Source: Auanema rhodensis (Eukaryota > Nematoda > Chromadorea > Rhabditida > Rhabditidae). From it: a stretch of DNA of 64,000 bases. Shown in pieces: positions 23,341-34,174 of the stretch. A program made the translations under genes and the position numbers. The stretch covers positions 9,858,001 through 9,922,000 of the forward strand of contig OZ059899.1 of the NCBI GenBank assembly GCA_964057225.1, in the 5' to 3' direction. How positions within the stretch are numbered: the first letter of the stretch is position 1; the number at the start of each line of letters is the position of its first letter. A model generated the notes under the pieces. It was given only the letters and a program-made list of their open reading frames with translations. It was not told the origin of the DNA and did no database searches.

Positions 23341-23440
23341 AGCCCAAAGGACTCGTAAGGAAACCTTATATAGTATTCCTTACGAGCATAAAAAGTGGTT
23401 ATATCAGGTACGCGGAACTTGGTTCCGCTTGAATTGGGCT
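23341..23440. repeat. Potential three-way-junction fold
   Basis: Three perfect stems nest within 100 bases. AGCCCAA (23341-23347) pairs with TTGGGCT (23434-23440) and encloses CTCGTAAGGAA/TTCCTTACGAG (23352-23362/23376-23386) and GCGGAAC/GTTCCGC (23412-23418/23422-23428). The TATA-like motif lies in the loop of the second stem. The fold is present twice in each insertion. No known ribozyme core (for example the hammerhead CTGATGA) is visible on either strand. Confidence 0.7.
23364..23372 (-). promoter_or_regulatory. TATA-like motif of the LTR-like insertion
   Basis: The minus strand reads TATATAAGG. Together with AATAAA about 80 bases downstream it fits the promoter and poly(A) arrangement of an LTR. 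A TATA-like match is weak evidence on its own in AT-rich sequence. Confidence 0.4.
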
Positions 23441-23510
23441 TTCTTTAATTAAACTTAATATGAAAAAGTGTTCGTTCATTGTTGCATTGAATTCCTGTTT
23501 CTCAAATGTA

Positions 23511-23972
23511 TTTTGATTAAAAAAAACAGAAAAAGAAAAGATTGACAGAAAAAAAAAATATCGAAATACCTTTCTTTAAATGAATAAATATAAAAGAATT
23601 TCAAATTATTTTATGATAGTTATAAACAAAGTTTTTCCTCAAAAATGAATGAAAGATCTTAGAATATGGATAAAAATCGAAATGTTTCTTTTAAATGAGT
23701 GAATATAAAATTTCAAAATTAAGTTGTTTCAAAATATATCTTTTTAAATAAATGTATATAAGATTTCAGTATTAATTTATGAATCAAAATCAAAATAAAG
23801 TTCTTTGAATGAATGAAATAAAGAAGAGAAAGATTTCAAATTAAATTCATATAGCATAATCGAAATATAATTCTTTAATTAGATGTATGAAAGACAACAA
23901 AATCAAATTTATGTAGCGAAATATGGTTCTTAGAGATTCGTCGGTTATAGACGAATCTCGGTGGAACCTCCA
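23511..23972. repeat. 462-bp AT-rich segment of degenerate tandem repeats
   Basis: A motif like CGAAATA-(4-6)-TTCTTT-AATGAATG-AATA-AGATTTCAAATT recurs about seven times, starting near 23561, 23624, 23677, 23730, 23790, 23861 and 23917, with a spacing of 53-71 bp. Copies are diverged, and I see no coding potential. The segment ends in a perfect 10-bp hairpin (23933-23959) and GTGGA/TCCAC. Confidence 0.7.
23933..23959. repeat. Perfect 10-bp hairpin
   Basis: GAGATTCGTC and GACGAATCTC are separated by a 7-base loop. The hairpin sits directly before the second 328-bp copy, comparable in position to the hairpin that precedes the element's right end. Confidence 0.85.
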
Positions 23973-24300
23973 CGTTCCATGGTGGTTCCCCAGGGTTCCG
24001 GCTGGGTAACCACATGGAATTACTTTCTTTTCTTCCAAATATAAATGATAAAGAGTATAGAGAGAAAGGTTTATTCATGATAAAGTATACAAATCACAAT
24101 AATAAAAGTTACATAATGATTCCTAGTCGCAGCCCAAAGGACTCGTAAGGAAACCTTATATAGTATTCCTTACGAGCATAAAAAGTGGTTATATCAGGTA
24201 CGCGGAACTTGGTTCCGCTTGAATTGGGCTTTCTTTAATTAAACTTAATATGAAAAAGTGTTCGTTCATTGTTGCATTGAATTCCTGTTTCTCAAATGTA
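23973..24300 (-). repeat. 328-bp internal direct repeat, right copy
   Basis: Second copy, followed by an 85-bp tail instead of the 462-bp segment. Its TATA-like motif lies at 24154-24162 and AATAAA at 24070-24075, minus strand. This copy is internal, so the two copies are not flanking LTRs of one element in the ordinary sense. Confidence 0.92.
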
Positions 24301-24323
24301 GCGTCAGCTATTTGTTTTTATAA

Positions 24324-24385
24324 TGTTCCGTTTTATAAGCGATTGACGTTGTCAATCGCTCTACTTATAGGACACGTATGGAACA
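24324..24385. repeat. Nested inverted repeats closing the right end
   Basis: The innermost stem GCGATTGAC/GTCAATCGC (24339-24347/24351-24359) has a 3-base loop. It is surrounded by TATAAG/CTTATA (24334-24339/24364-24369) and TGTTCC/GGAACA (24324-24329/24380-24385). The last arm is the right terminus itself. Confidence 0.8.
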
Positions 24386-24389
24386 CAGC
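24386..24389. repeat. Right target-site duplication CAGC (copy 1)
   Basis: Second CAGC, followed directly by the normal monomer (TCCATAGTTTTTCTC). The next flanking base differs on the two sides (T left, A right), so the duplication is 4 bp. Confidence 0.75.
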
Positions 24390-24471
24390 TCCATAGTTTT
24401 TCTCTTAATTTCTCTCATCACAATAGTCTTAGTTTTTTTTCATAAGAGTTTCTGAAATCTTAGTTGAACAA

Positions 24472-24544
24472 GGCCGCGTGGCGCAATGGATAACGCGTCT
24501 GCCTACGGAGCAGAAGATTGTAGGTTCGAATCCTGCCGTGGTCG
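24472..24544 (+). tRNA. tRNA-Arg-ACG: tRNA-Arg (ACG), 86 bp downstream of insertion 1
   Basis: Reference sequence. Spacer class 5. The insertion splits the upstream monomer but leaves the gene, its 86 bp of 5' flank and its terminator intact. The 11-base motif TAGTTGAACAA flanks the gene directly (24461-24471 and 24632-24642). Confidence 0.96.
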
Positions 24545-25488
24545 TAAATTTTTTTCATTTCACTTGTCATTTATAAAAATCGAATTTATCTTCTTCATCG
24601 ATTATTTTTGCAATGTGTCATAAGAATTTCATAGTTGAACAAAACGTTTTTTAAGAAGTTTTTTTGTTGTCAACATATATATTTTCCTGGAATTCGAAAG
24701 CATTTGGGATGGAAATTAGAAAGAAAAGAACTAGTTTTTTCTACTTTAAAACAAACAATAAGAAATAAAATGAAAAAGATTGTTAGATATCCAATTTAAA
24801 CTTATACATTTACTTCGATAAAGAGCCTATTAGTTTGAAATTTTATGTCTTACAGTTCTCCAACAGAACAGACTGATCCTGATTTCTCTATGATTACATA
24901 AAACTCTCGTTTGATATACAAAATAGAGAGGAATAACGTTTCCAGGATATCAATGATATCGAATCTAGTGATATTGTAGAAAAATGTAATGTCAGCTCCA
25001 AAGTTTTTCTCTTAATTTCTCTCATCACAATAGTCTTAGTTTTTTTTCATAAGAGTTTTTGAAATCTTAGTTGAACAAGGCAGTATATATTTTTTTCTGG
25101 AATTCGAAAGCATTTGGGATGGAAATTAGAAAGAAAAGAACTAGTTTTTCCTACTTTAAAACAAACAATAAGAAATAAAATGAAAAAGATTGTTAGATAT
25201 CCAATTTAAACTTATACATTTACTTCGATAAAGAGCCTATTAGTTTGAAATTTTATGTCTTACAGTTCTCCAACAGAACAGACTGATCCTGATTTCTCTA
25301 TGATTACATAAAACTCTCGTTTGATATACAAAAAGGAGAGGAATAACGTTTCCAGGATATCAATGATATCGAATCTAGTGATATTGTAGAAAAATGTAAT
25401 GTCAGCTCCATAGTTTTTCTCTTAATTTCTCTCATCACAATAGTCTTAGTTTTTTTTCATAAGAGTTTCTGAAATCTTAGTTGAACAA

Positions 25489-25561
25489 GGCCGCGTGGCG
25501 CAATGGATAACGCGTCTGCCTACGGAGCAGAAGATTGTAGGTTCGAATCCTGCCGTGGTCG
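25489..25561 (+). tRNA. tRNA-Arg-ACG: tRNA-Arg (ACG)
   Basis: Reference sequence. Spacer class 5. 1017 bp (607 plus 410) after the gene at 24472, a spacing that recurs at 43707/44724 and 51631/52648, also right after insertions. Confidence 0.96.
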
Positions 25562-27736
25562 TAAATTTTTTTCATTTCACTTGTCATTTATAAAAATCGA
25601 ATTTATCTTCTTCATCGATTATTTTTGCAATGTGTCATAAGAATTTCATAGTTGAACAAAACGTTTTTTAAGAAGTTTTTTTGTTGTCAACATATATATT
25701 TTCCTGGAATTCGAAAGCATTTGGGATGGAAATTAGAAAGAAAAGAACTAGTTTTTTCTACTTTAAAACAAACAATAAGAAATAAAATGAAAAAGATTGT
25801 TAGATATCCAATTTAAACTTATACATTTACTTCGATAAAGAGCCTATTAGTTTGAAATTTTATGTCTTACAGTTCTCCAACAGAACAGACTGATCCTGAT
25901 TTCTCTATGATTACATAAAACTCTCGTTTGATATACAAAATAGAGAGGAATAACGTTTCCAGGATATCAATGATATCGAATCTAGTGATATTGTAGAAAA
26001 ATGTAATGTCAGCTCCAAAGTTTTTCTCTTAATTTCTCTCATCACAATAGTCTTAGTTTTTTTTCATAAGAGTTTCTGAAATCTTAGTTGAACAAGGCAG
26101 TATATATTTTTTTCTGGAATTCGAAAGCATTTGGGATGGAAATTAGAAAGAAAAGAACTAGTTTTTCCTACTTTAAAACAAACAATAAGAAATAAAATGA
26201 AAAAGATTGTTAGATATCCAATTTAAACTTATACATTTACTTCGATAAAGAGCCTATTAGTTTGAAATTTTATGTCTTACAGTTCTCCAACAGAACAGAC
26301 TGATCCTGATTTCTCTATGATTACATAAAACTCTCGTTTGATATACAAAAAGGAGAGAAATAACGTTTCCAGGATATCAATGATATCGAATCTAGTGATA
26401 TTGTAGAAAAATGTAATGTCAGCTCCATAGTTTTTCTCTTAATTTCTCTCATCACAATAGTCTTAGTTTTTTTTCATGAGAGTTTCTGAAATCTTAGTTG
26501 AACAAGGCAGTATATATTTTTTTCTGGAATTCGAAAGCATTTAGGATGGAAATTAGAAAGAAAAGAACTAGTTTTTCCTACTTTAAAACAAACAATAAGA
26601 AATAAAATGAAAAAGATTGTTAGATATCCAATTTAAACTTATACATTTACTTCGATAAAGAGCCTATTAGTTTGAAATTTTATGTCTTACAGTTCTCCAA
26701 CAGAACAGACTGATCCTGATTTCTCTATGATTACATAAAACTCTCGTTTGATATACAAAAAGGAGAGGAATAACGTTTCCAGGATATCAATGATATCGAA
26801 TCTAGTGATATTGTAGAAAAATGTAATGTCAGCTCCATAGTTTTTCTCTTAATTTCTCTCATCACAATAGTCTTAGTTTTTTTTTCATAAGAGTTTCTGA
26901 AATCTTAGTTGAACAAGGCAGTATATATTTTTTTCTGGAATTCGAAAGCATTTGGGATGGAAATTAGAAAGAAAAGAACTAGTTTTTCCTACTTTAAAAC
27001 AAACAATAAGAAATAAAATGAAAAAGATTGTTAGATATCCAATTTAAACTTATACATTTACTTCGATAAAGAGCCTATTAGTTTGAAATTTTATGTCTTA
27101 CAGTTCTCCAACAGAACAGACTGATCCTGATTTCTCTATGATTACATAAAACTCTCGTTTGATATACAAAATAGAGAGGAATAACGTTTCCAGGATATCA
27201 ATGATATCGAATCTAGTGATATTGTAGAAAAATGTAATGTCAGCTCCAAAGTTTTTCTCTTAATTTCTCTCATCACAATAGTCTTAGTTTTTTTTCATAA
27301 GAGTTTTTGAAATCTTAGTTGAACAAGGCAGTATATATTTTTTTCTGGAATTCGAAAGCATTTGGGATGGAAATTAGAAAGAAAAGAACTAGTTTTTCCT
27401 ACTTTAAAACAAACAATAAGAAATAAAATGAAAAAGATTGTTAGATATCCAATTTAAACTTATACATTTACTTCGATAAAGAGCCTATTAGTTTGAAATT
27501 TTATGTCTTACAGTTCTCCAACAGAACAGACTGATCCTGATTTCTCTATGATTACATAAAACTCTCGTTTGATATACAAAAAGGAGAGGAATAACGTTTC
27601 CAGGATATCAATGATATCGAATCTAGTGATATTGTAGAAAAATGTAATGTCAGCTCCATAGTTTTTCTCTTAATTTCTCTCATCACAATAGTCTTAGTTT
27701 TTTTTCATAAGAGTTTCTGAAATCTTAGTTGAACAA

Positions 27737-27809
27737 GGCCGCGTGGCGCAATGGATAACGCGTCTGCCTACGGAGCAGAAGATTGTAGGTTCGAATCCTG
27801 CCGTGGTCG
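27737..27809 (+). tRNA. tRNA-Arg-ACG: tRNA-Arg (ACG)
   Basis: Reference sequence. Spacer class 5. It lies after four consecutive tRNA-less monomers and before five more. Confidence 0.96.
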
Positions 27810-30394
27810 TAAATTTTTTTCATTTCACTTGTCATTTATAAAAATCGAATTTATCTTCTTCATCGATTATTTTTGCAATGTGTCATAAGAATTTCATAGT
27901 TGAACAAAACGTTTTTTAAGAAGTTTTTTTGTTGTCAACATATATATTTTCCTGGAATTCGAAAGCATTTGGGATGGAAATTAGAAAGAAAAGAACTAGT
28001 TTTTTCTACTTTAAAACAAACAATAAGAAATAAAATGAAAAAGATTGTTAGATATCCAATTTAAACTTATACATTTACTTCGATAAAGAGCCTATTAGTT
28101 TGAAATTTTATGTCTTACAGTTCTCCAACAGAACAGACTGATCCTGATTTCTCTATGATTACATAAAACTCTCGTTTGATATACAAAATAGAGAGGAATA
28201 ACGTTTCCAGGATATCAATGATATCGAATCTAGTGATATTGTAGAAAAATGTAATGTCAGCTCCAAAGTTTTTCTCTTAATTTCTCTCATCACAATAGTC
28301 TTAGTTTTTTTTCATAAGAGTTTCTGAAATCTTAGTTGAACAAGGCAGTATATATTTTTTTCTGGAATTCGAAAGCATTTGGGATGGAAATTAGAAAGAA
28401 AAGAACTAGTTTTTCCTACTTTAAAACAAACAATAAGAAATAAAATGAAAAAGATTGTTAGATATCCAATTTAAACTTATACATTTACTTCGATAAAGAG
28501 CCTATTAGTTTGAAATTTTATGTCTTACAGTTCTCCAACAGAACAGACTGATCCTGATTTCTCTATGATTACATAAAACTCTCGTTTGATATACAAAAAG
28601 GAGAGAAATAACGTTTCCAGGATATCAATGATATCGAATCTAGTGATATTGTAGAAAAATGTAATGTCAGCTCCATAGTTTTTCTCTTAATTTCTCTCAT
28701 CACAATAGTCTTAGTTTTTTTTCATGAGAGTTTCTGAAATCTTAGTTGAACAAGGCAGTATATATTTTTTTCTGGAATTCGAAAGCATTTAGGATGGAAA
28801 TTAGAAAGAAAAGAACTAGTTTTTCCTACTTTAAAACAAACAATAAGAAATAAAATGAAAAAGATTGTTAGATATCCAATTTAAACTTATACATTTACTT
28901 CGATAAAGAGCCTATTAGTTTGAAATTTTATGTCTTACAGTTCTCCAACAGAACAGACTGATCCTGATTTCTCTATGATTACATAAAACTCTCGTTTGAT
29001 ATACAAAAAGGAGAGGAATAACGTTTCCAGGATATCAATGATATCGAATCTAGTGATATTGTAGAAAAATGTAATGTCAGCTCCAAAGTTTTTCTCTTAA
29101 TTTCTCTCATCACAATAGTCTTAGTTTTTTTTCATAAGAGTTTCTGAAATCTTAGTTGAACAAGGCAGTATATATTTTTTTCTGGAATTCGAAAGCATTT
29201 GGGATGGAAATTAGAAAGAAAAGAACTAGTTTTTCCTACTTTAAAACAAACAATAAGAAATAAAATGAAAAAGATTGTTAGATATCCAATTTAAACTTAT
29301 ACATTTACTTCGATAAAGAGCCTATTAGTTTGAAATTTTATGTCTTACAGTTCTCCAACAGAACAGACTGATCCTGATTTCTCTATGATTACATAAAACT
29401 CTCGTTTGATATACAAAAAGGAGAGAAATAACGTTTCCAGGATATCAATGATATCGAATCTAGTGATATTGTAGAAAAATGTAATGTCAGCTCCATAGTT
29501 TTTCTCTTAATTTCTCTCATCACAATAGTCTTAGTTTTTTTTCATGAGAGTTTCTGAAATCTTAGTTGAACAAGGCAGTATATATTTTTTTCTGGAATTC
29601 GAAAGCATTTAGGATGGAAATTAGAAAGAAAAGAACTAGTTTTTCCTACTTTAAAACAAACAATAAGAAATAAAATGAAAAAGATTGTTAGATATCCAAT
29701 TTAAACTTATACATTTACTTCGATAAAGAGCCTATTAGTTTGAAATTTTATGTCTTACAGTTCTCCAACAGAACAGACTGATCCTGATTTCTCTATGATT
29801 ACATAAAACTCTCGTTTGATATACAAAAAGGAGAGGAATAACGTTTCCAGGATATCAATGATATCGAATCTAGTGATATTGTAGAAAAATGTAATGTCAG
29901 CTCCATAGTTTTTCTCTTAATTTCTCTCATCACAATAGTCTTAGTTTTTTTTTCATAAGAGTTTCTGAAATCTTAGTTGAACAAGGCAGTATATATTTTT
30001 TTCTGGAATTCGAAAGCATTTGGGATGGAAATTAGAAAGAAAAGAACTAGTTTTTCCTACTTTAAAACAAACAATAAGAAATAAAATGAAAAAGATTGTT
30101 AGATATCCAATTTAAACTTATACATTTACTTCGATAAAGAGCCTATTAGTTTGAAATTTTATGTCTTACAGTTCTCCAACAGAACAGACTGATCCTGATT
30201 TCTCTATGATTTCATAAAACTCTCGTTTGATATACAAAAAGGAGAGGAATAACGTTTCCAGGATATCAATGATATCGAATCTAGTGATATTGTAGAAAAA
30301 TGTAATGTCAGCTCCATAGTTTTTCTCTTAATTTCTCTCATCACAATAGTCTTAGTTTTTTTTCATAAGAGTTTCTGAAATCTTAGTTGAATAA

Positions 30395-30467
30395 GGCCGC
30401 GTGGCGCAATGGATAACGCGTCTGCCTACGGAGCAGAAGATTGTAGGTTCGAATCCTGCCGTGGTCG
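30395..30467 (+). tRNA. tRNA-Arg-ACG: tRNA-Arg (ACG)
   Basis: Reference sequence. GAATAAGG 5' flank and class 4 spacer with TTGAG, an isolated member of the 12997 lineage inside the class 5 core. It was probably brought in with the following short monomer as one block. Confidence 0.96.
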
Positions 30468-30804
30468 TAAATTTTTTTCATTTCACTTGTCATTTATAAA
30501 AATCGAATTTATCTTCTTCAACGATTATTTTTGCAATGTGTCATAAGAATTTCATAGTTGAACAAAACGTTTTTTGAGAAGTTTTTTTGTTGTCAACATA
30601 TATATTTTCCTGGAATTCGAAAGCATTTGGGATGGAAATTAGAAAGAAAAGAACTAGTTTTTTCTACTTTAAAACAAACAATAAGAAATAAAATGAAAAA
30701 GATTGTTAGATATCCAATTTAAACTTATACATTTACTTCGATAAAGAGCCTATTAGTTTGAAATTTTATGTCTTACAGTTCTCCAACAGAACAGACTGAT
30801 CCTG

Positions 30805-31050
30805 ATTTCTCTATGATTACATAAAACTCTCGTTTGATATAAAAGCATATTGGATAGAAATTTCGAAAGCATTTTGGATGAAAATTAGAAAGAAAAGAAC
30901 TAGTTTTTCCTACTTTAAAACAAACAATAAGAAATAAAATGAAAAAGATTGTTAGATATCCAATTTAAACTTATACATTTACTTCGATAAAGAGCCTATT
31001 AGTTTGAAATTTTATGTCTTACAGTTCTCCAACAGAACAGACTAATCCTG
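30805..31050 (+). repeat. Short 246-bp monomer
   Basis: It ends in CAGACTAATCC. Together with the tRNAs at 30395 and 31248 it reproduces the 12997-13922 arrangement, offset 17,398 bp. Confidence 0.92.
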
Positions 31051-31247
31051 ATTTCTCTATGATTACATAAAACTCTCGTTTGATATACAAAAAGGAGAGG
31101 AATAACGTTTCCAGGATATCAATGATATCGAATCTAGTGATATTGTAGAAAAATGTAATGTCAGCTCCATAGTTTTTCTCTTAATTTCTCTCATCACAAT
31201 AGTCTTAGTTTTTTTTCATAAGAGTTTCTGAAATCTTAGTTGAACAA

Positions 31248-31320
31248 GGCCGCGTGGCGCAATGGATAACGCGTCTGCCTACGGAGCAGAAGATTGTAGG
31301 TTCGAATCCTGCCGTGGTCG
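31248..31320 (+). tRNA. tRNA-Arg-ACG: tRNA-Arg (ACG)
   Basis: Reference sequence. Spacer class 5. It starts a run of 1427-bp periods. Confidence 0.96.
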
Positions 31321-32674
31321 TAAATTTTTTTCATTTCACTTGTCATTTATAAAAATCGAATTTATCTTCTTCATCGATTATTTTTGCAATGTGTCATAAG
31401 AATTTCATAGTTGAACAAAACGTTTTTTAAGAAGTTTTTTTGTTGTCAACATATATATTTTCCTGGAATTCGAAAGCATTTGGGATGGAAATTAGAAAGA
31501 AAAGAACTAGTTTTTTCTACTTTAAAACAAACAATAAGAAATAAAATGAAAAAGATTGTTAGATATCCAATTTAAACTTATACATTTACTTCGATAAAGA
31601 GCCTATTAGTTTGAAATTTTATGTCTTACAGTTCTCCAACAGAACAGACTGATCCTGATTTCTCTATGATTACATAAAACTCTCGTTTGATATACAAAAA
31701 GGAGAGGAATAACGTTTCCAGGATATCAATGATATCGAATCTAGTGATATTGTAGAAAAATGTAATGTCAGCTCCATAGTTTTTCTCTTAATTTCTCTCA
31801 TCACAATAGTCTTAGTTTTTTTTCATGAGAGTTTCTGAAATCTTAGTTGAACAAGGCAGTATATATTTTTTTCTGGAATTCGAAAGCATTTAGGATGGAA
31901 ATTAGAAAGAAAAGAACTAGTTTTTCCTACTTTAAAACAAACAATAAGAAATAAAATGAAAAAGATTGTTAGATATCCAATTTAAACTTATACATTTACT
32001 TCGATAAAGAGCCTATTAGTTTGAAATTTTATGTCTTACAGTTCTCCAACAGAACAGACTGATCCTGATTTCTCTATGATTACATAAAACTCTCGTTTGA
32101 TATACAAAAAGGAGAGAAATAACGTTTCCAGGATATCAATGATATCGAATCTAGTGATATTGTAGAAAAATGTAATGTCAGCTCCATAGTTTTTCTCTTA
32201 ATTTCTCTCATCACAATAGTCTTAGTTTTTTTTCATGAGAGTTTCTGAAATCTTAGTTGAACAAGGCAGTATATATTTTTTTCTGGAATTCGAAAGCATT
32301 TAGGATGGAAATTAGAAAGAAAAGAACTAGTTTTTCCTACTTTAAAACAAACAATAAGAAATAAAATGAAAAAGATTGTTAGATATCCAATTTAAACTTA
32401 TACATTTACTTCGATAAAGAGCCTATTAGTTTGAAATTTTATGTCTTACAGTTCTCCAACAGAACAGACTGATCCTGATTTCTCTATGATTACATAAAAC
32501 TCTCGTTTGATATACAAAAAGGAGAGGAATAACGTTTCCAGGATATCAATGATATCGAATCTAGTGATATTGTAGAAAAATGTAATGTCAGCTCCATAGT
32601 TTTTCTCTTAATTTCTCTCATCACAATAGTCTTAGTTTTTTTTCATAAGAGTTTCTGAAATCTTAGTTGAACAA

Positions 32675-32747
32675 GGCCGCGTGGCGCAATGGATAACGCG
32701 TCTGCCTACGGAGCAGAAGATTGTAGGTTCGAATCCTGCCGTGGTCG
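32675..32747 (+). tRNA. tRNA-Arg-ACG: tRNA-Arg (ACG)
   Basis: Reference sequence. Spacer class 5. Second gene of the 31248 run. Confidence 0.96.
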
Positions 32748-34101
32748 TAAATTTTTTTCATTTCACTTGTCATTTATAAAAATCGAATTTATCTTCTTCA
32801 TCGATTATTTTTGCAATGTGTCATAAGAATTTCATAGTTGAACAAAACGTTTTTTAAGAAGTTTTTTTGTTGTCAACATATATATTTTCCTGGAATTCGA
32901 AAGCATTTGGGATGGAAATTAGAAAGAAAAGAACTAGTTTTTTCTACTTTAAAACAAACAATAAGAAATAAAATGAAAAAGATTGTTAGATATCCAATTT
33001 AAACTTATACATTTACTTCGATAAAGAGCCTATTAGTTTGAAATTTTATGTCTTACAGTTCTCCAACAGAACAGACTGATCCTGATTTCTCTATGATTAC
33101 ATAAAACTCTCGTTTGATATACAAAAAGGAGAGGAATAACGTTTCCAGGATATCAATGATATCGAATCTAGTGATATTGTAGAAAAATGTAATGTCAGCT
33201 CCATAGTTTTTCTCTTAATTTCTCTCATCACAATAGTCTTAGTTTTTTTTCATGAGAGTTTCTGAAATCTTAGTTGAACAAGGCAGTATATATTTTTTTC
33301 TGGAATTCGAAAGCATTTAGGATGGAAATTAGAAAGAAAAGAACTAGTTTTTCCTACTTTAAAACAAACAATAAGAAATAAAATGAAAAAGATTGTTAGA
33401 TATCCAATTTAAACTTATACATTTACTTCGATAAAGAGCCTATTAGTTTGAAATTTTATGTCTTACAGTTCTCCAACAGAACAGACTGATCCTGATTTCT
33501 CTATGATTACATAAAACTCTCGTTTGATATACAAAAAGGAGAGAAATAACGTTTCCAGGATATCAATGATATCGAATCTAGTGATATTGTAGAAAAATGT
33601 AATGTCAGCTCCATAGTTTTTCTCTTAATTTCTCTCATCACAATAGTCTTAGTTTTTTTTCATGAGAGTTTCTGAAATCTTAGTTGAACAAGGCAGTATA
33701 TATTTTTTTCTGGAATTCGAAAGCATTTAGGATGGAAATTAGAAAGAAAAGAACTAGTTTTTCCTACTTTAAAACAAACAATAAGAAATAAAATGAAAAA
33801 GATTGTTAGATATCCAATTTAAACTTATACATTTACTTCGATAAAGAGCCTATTAGTTTGAAATTTTATGTCTTACAGTTCTCCAACAGAACAGACTGAT
33901 CCTGATTTCTCTATGATTACATAAAACTCTCGTTTGATATACAAAAAGGAGAGGAATAACGTTTCCAGGATATCAATGATATCGAATCTAGTGATATTGT
34001 AGAAAAATGTAATGTCAGCTCCATAGTTTTTCTCTTAATTTCTCTCATCACAATAGTCTTAGTTTTTTTTCATAAGAGTTTCTGAAATCTTAGTTGAACA
34101 A

Positions 34102-34174
34102 GGCCGCGTGGCGCAATGGATAACGCGTCTGCCTACGGAGCAGAAGATTGTAGGTTCGAATCCTGCCGTGGTCG
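34102..34174 (+). tRNA. tRNA-Arg-ACG: tRNA-Arg (ACG)
   Basis: Reference sequence. Spacer class 5. Its period is 1263 bp because a short monomer follows the first 410-bp monomer. Confidence 0.96.

Larger units (their letters stand above)
23183..23510 (-). repeat. 328-bp internal direct repeat, left copy
   Basis: It runs from CGTTCCATGG to CTCAAATGTA and is repeated without visible change at 23973-24300, 790 bp on. It contains the terminal hairpin, the minus-strand TATA-like and poly(A)-like motifs, and a three-stem fold at 23341-23440. Confidence 0.92.
23183..24385 (-). mobile_element. 1203-bp LTR-like insertion, copy 1
   Basis: Unique sequence interrupts a 410-bp monomer at AATGTCAGC/TCCATAG. 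The ends are CGTTCCAT and ATGGAACA, inverted repeats of seven bases plus a terminal mismatch, and CAGC is duplicated on both sides. Read on the minus strand it starts TGTTCCAT and ends ATGGAACG, close to the TG...CA ends of LTRs. The minus strand also has TATATAAGG (23364-23372) and, about 80 bases on, AATAAA (23280-23285), in the order expected across an LTR R region. The element has a 328-bp part, 462 bp of AT-rich degenerate repeats, an identical second 328-bp part and an 85-bp tail. There is no convincing reading frame, primer-binding site or polypurine tract. A solo LTR is my first reading; a MITE-like or other non-autonomous element is the alternative. Confidence 0.65.
31248..34101 (+). 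repeat. Two periods of the 1427-bp higher-order repeat
   Basis: Two units of 607 plus 410 plus 410 bp. The run ends where a short monomer (34922) replaces one 410-bp monomer and gives a 1263-bp period. Confidence 0.9.

Noticed and set aside
23341-23440. Hammerhead or retrozyme-type ribozyme in the 328-bp modules
   Set aside because: Direct repeats of about 330 bp and a 4-bp target duplication recall retrozymes, but CTGATGA with GAAA is absent on both strands and the repeats do not both flank the element.
23847-24078. Overlapping 63- and 67-codon minus-strand frames in the second module, repeated in all insertions
   Set aside because: Two frames over the same hairpin-rich DNA, both ending in the degenerate AT-rich repeats. 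No domain, no signal and no homologue is recognised.
23183-24385. Helitron
   Set aside because: A 3' hairpin is present, but the termini are not TC and CTRR, and there is a clear CAGC duplication, which Helitrons do not make.
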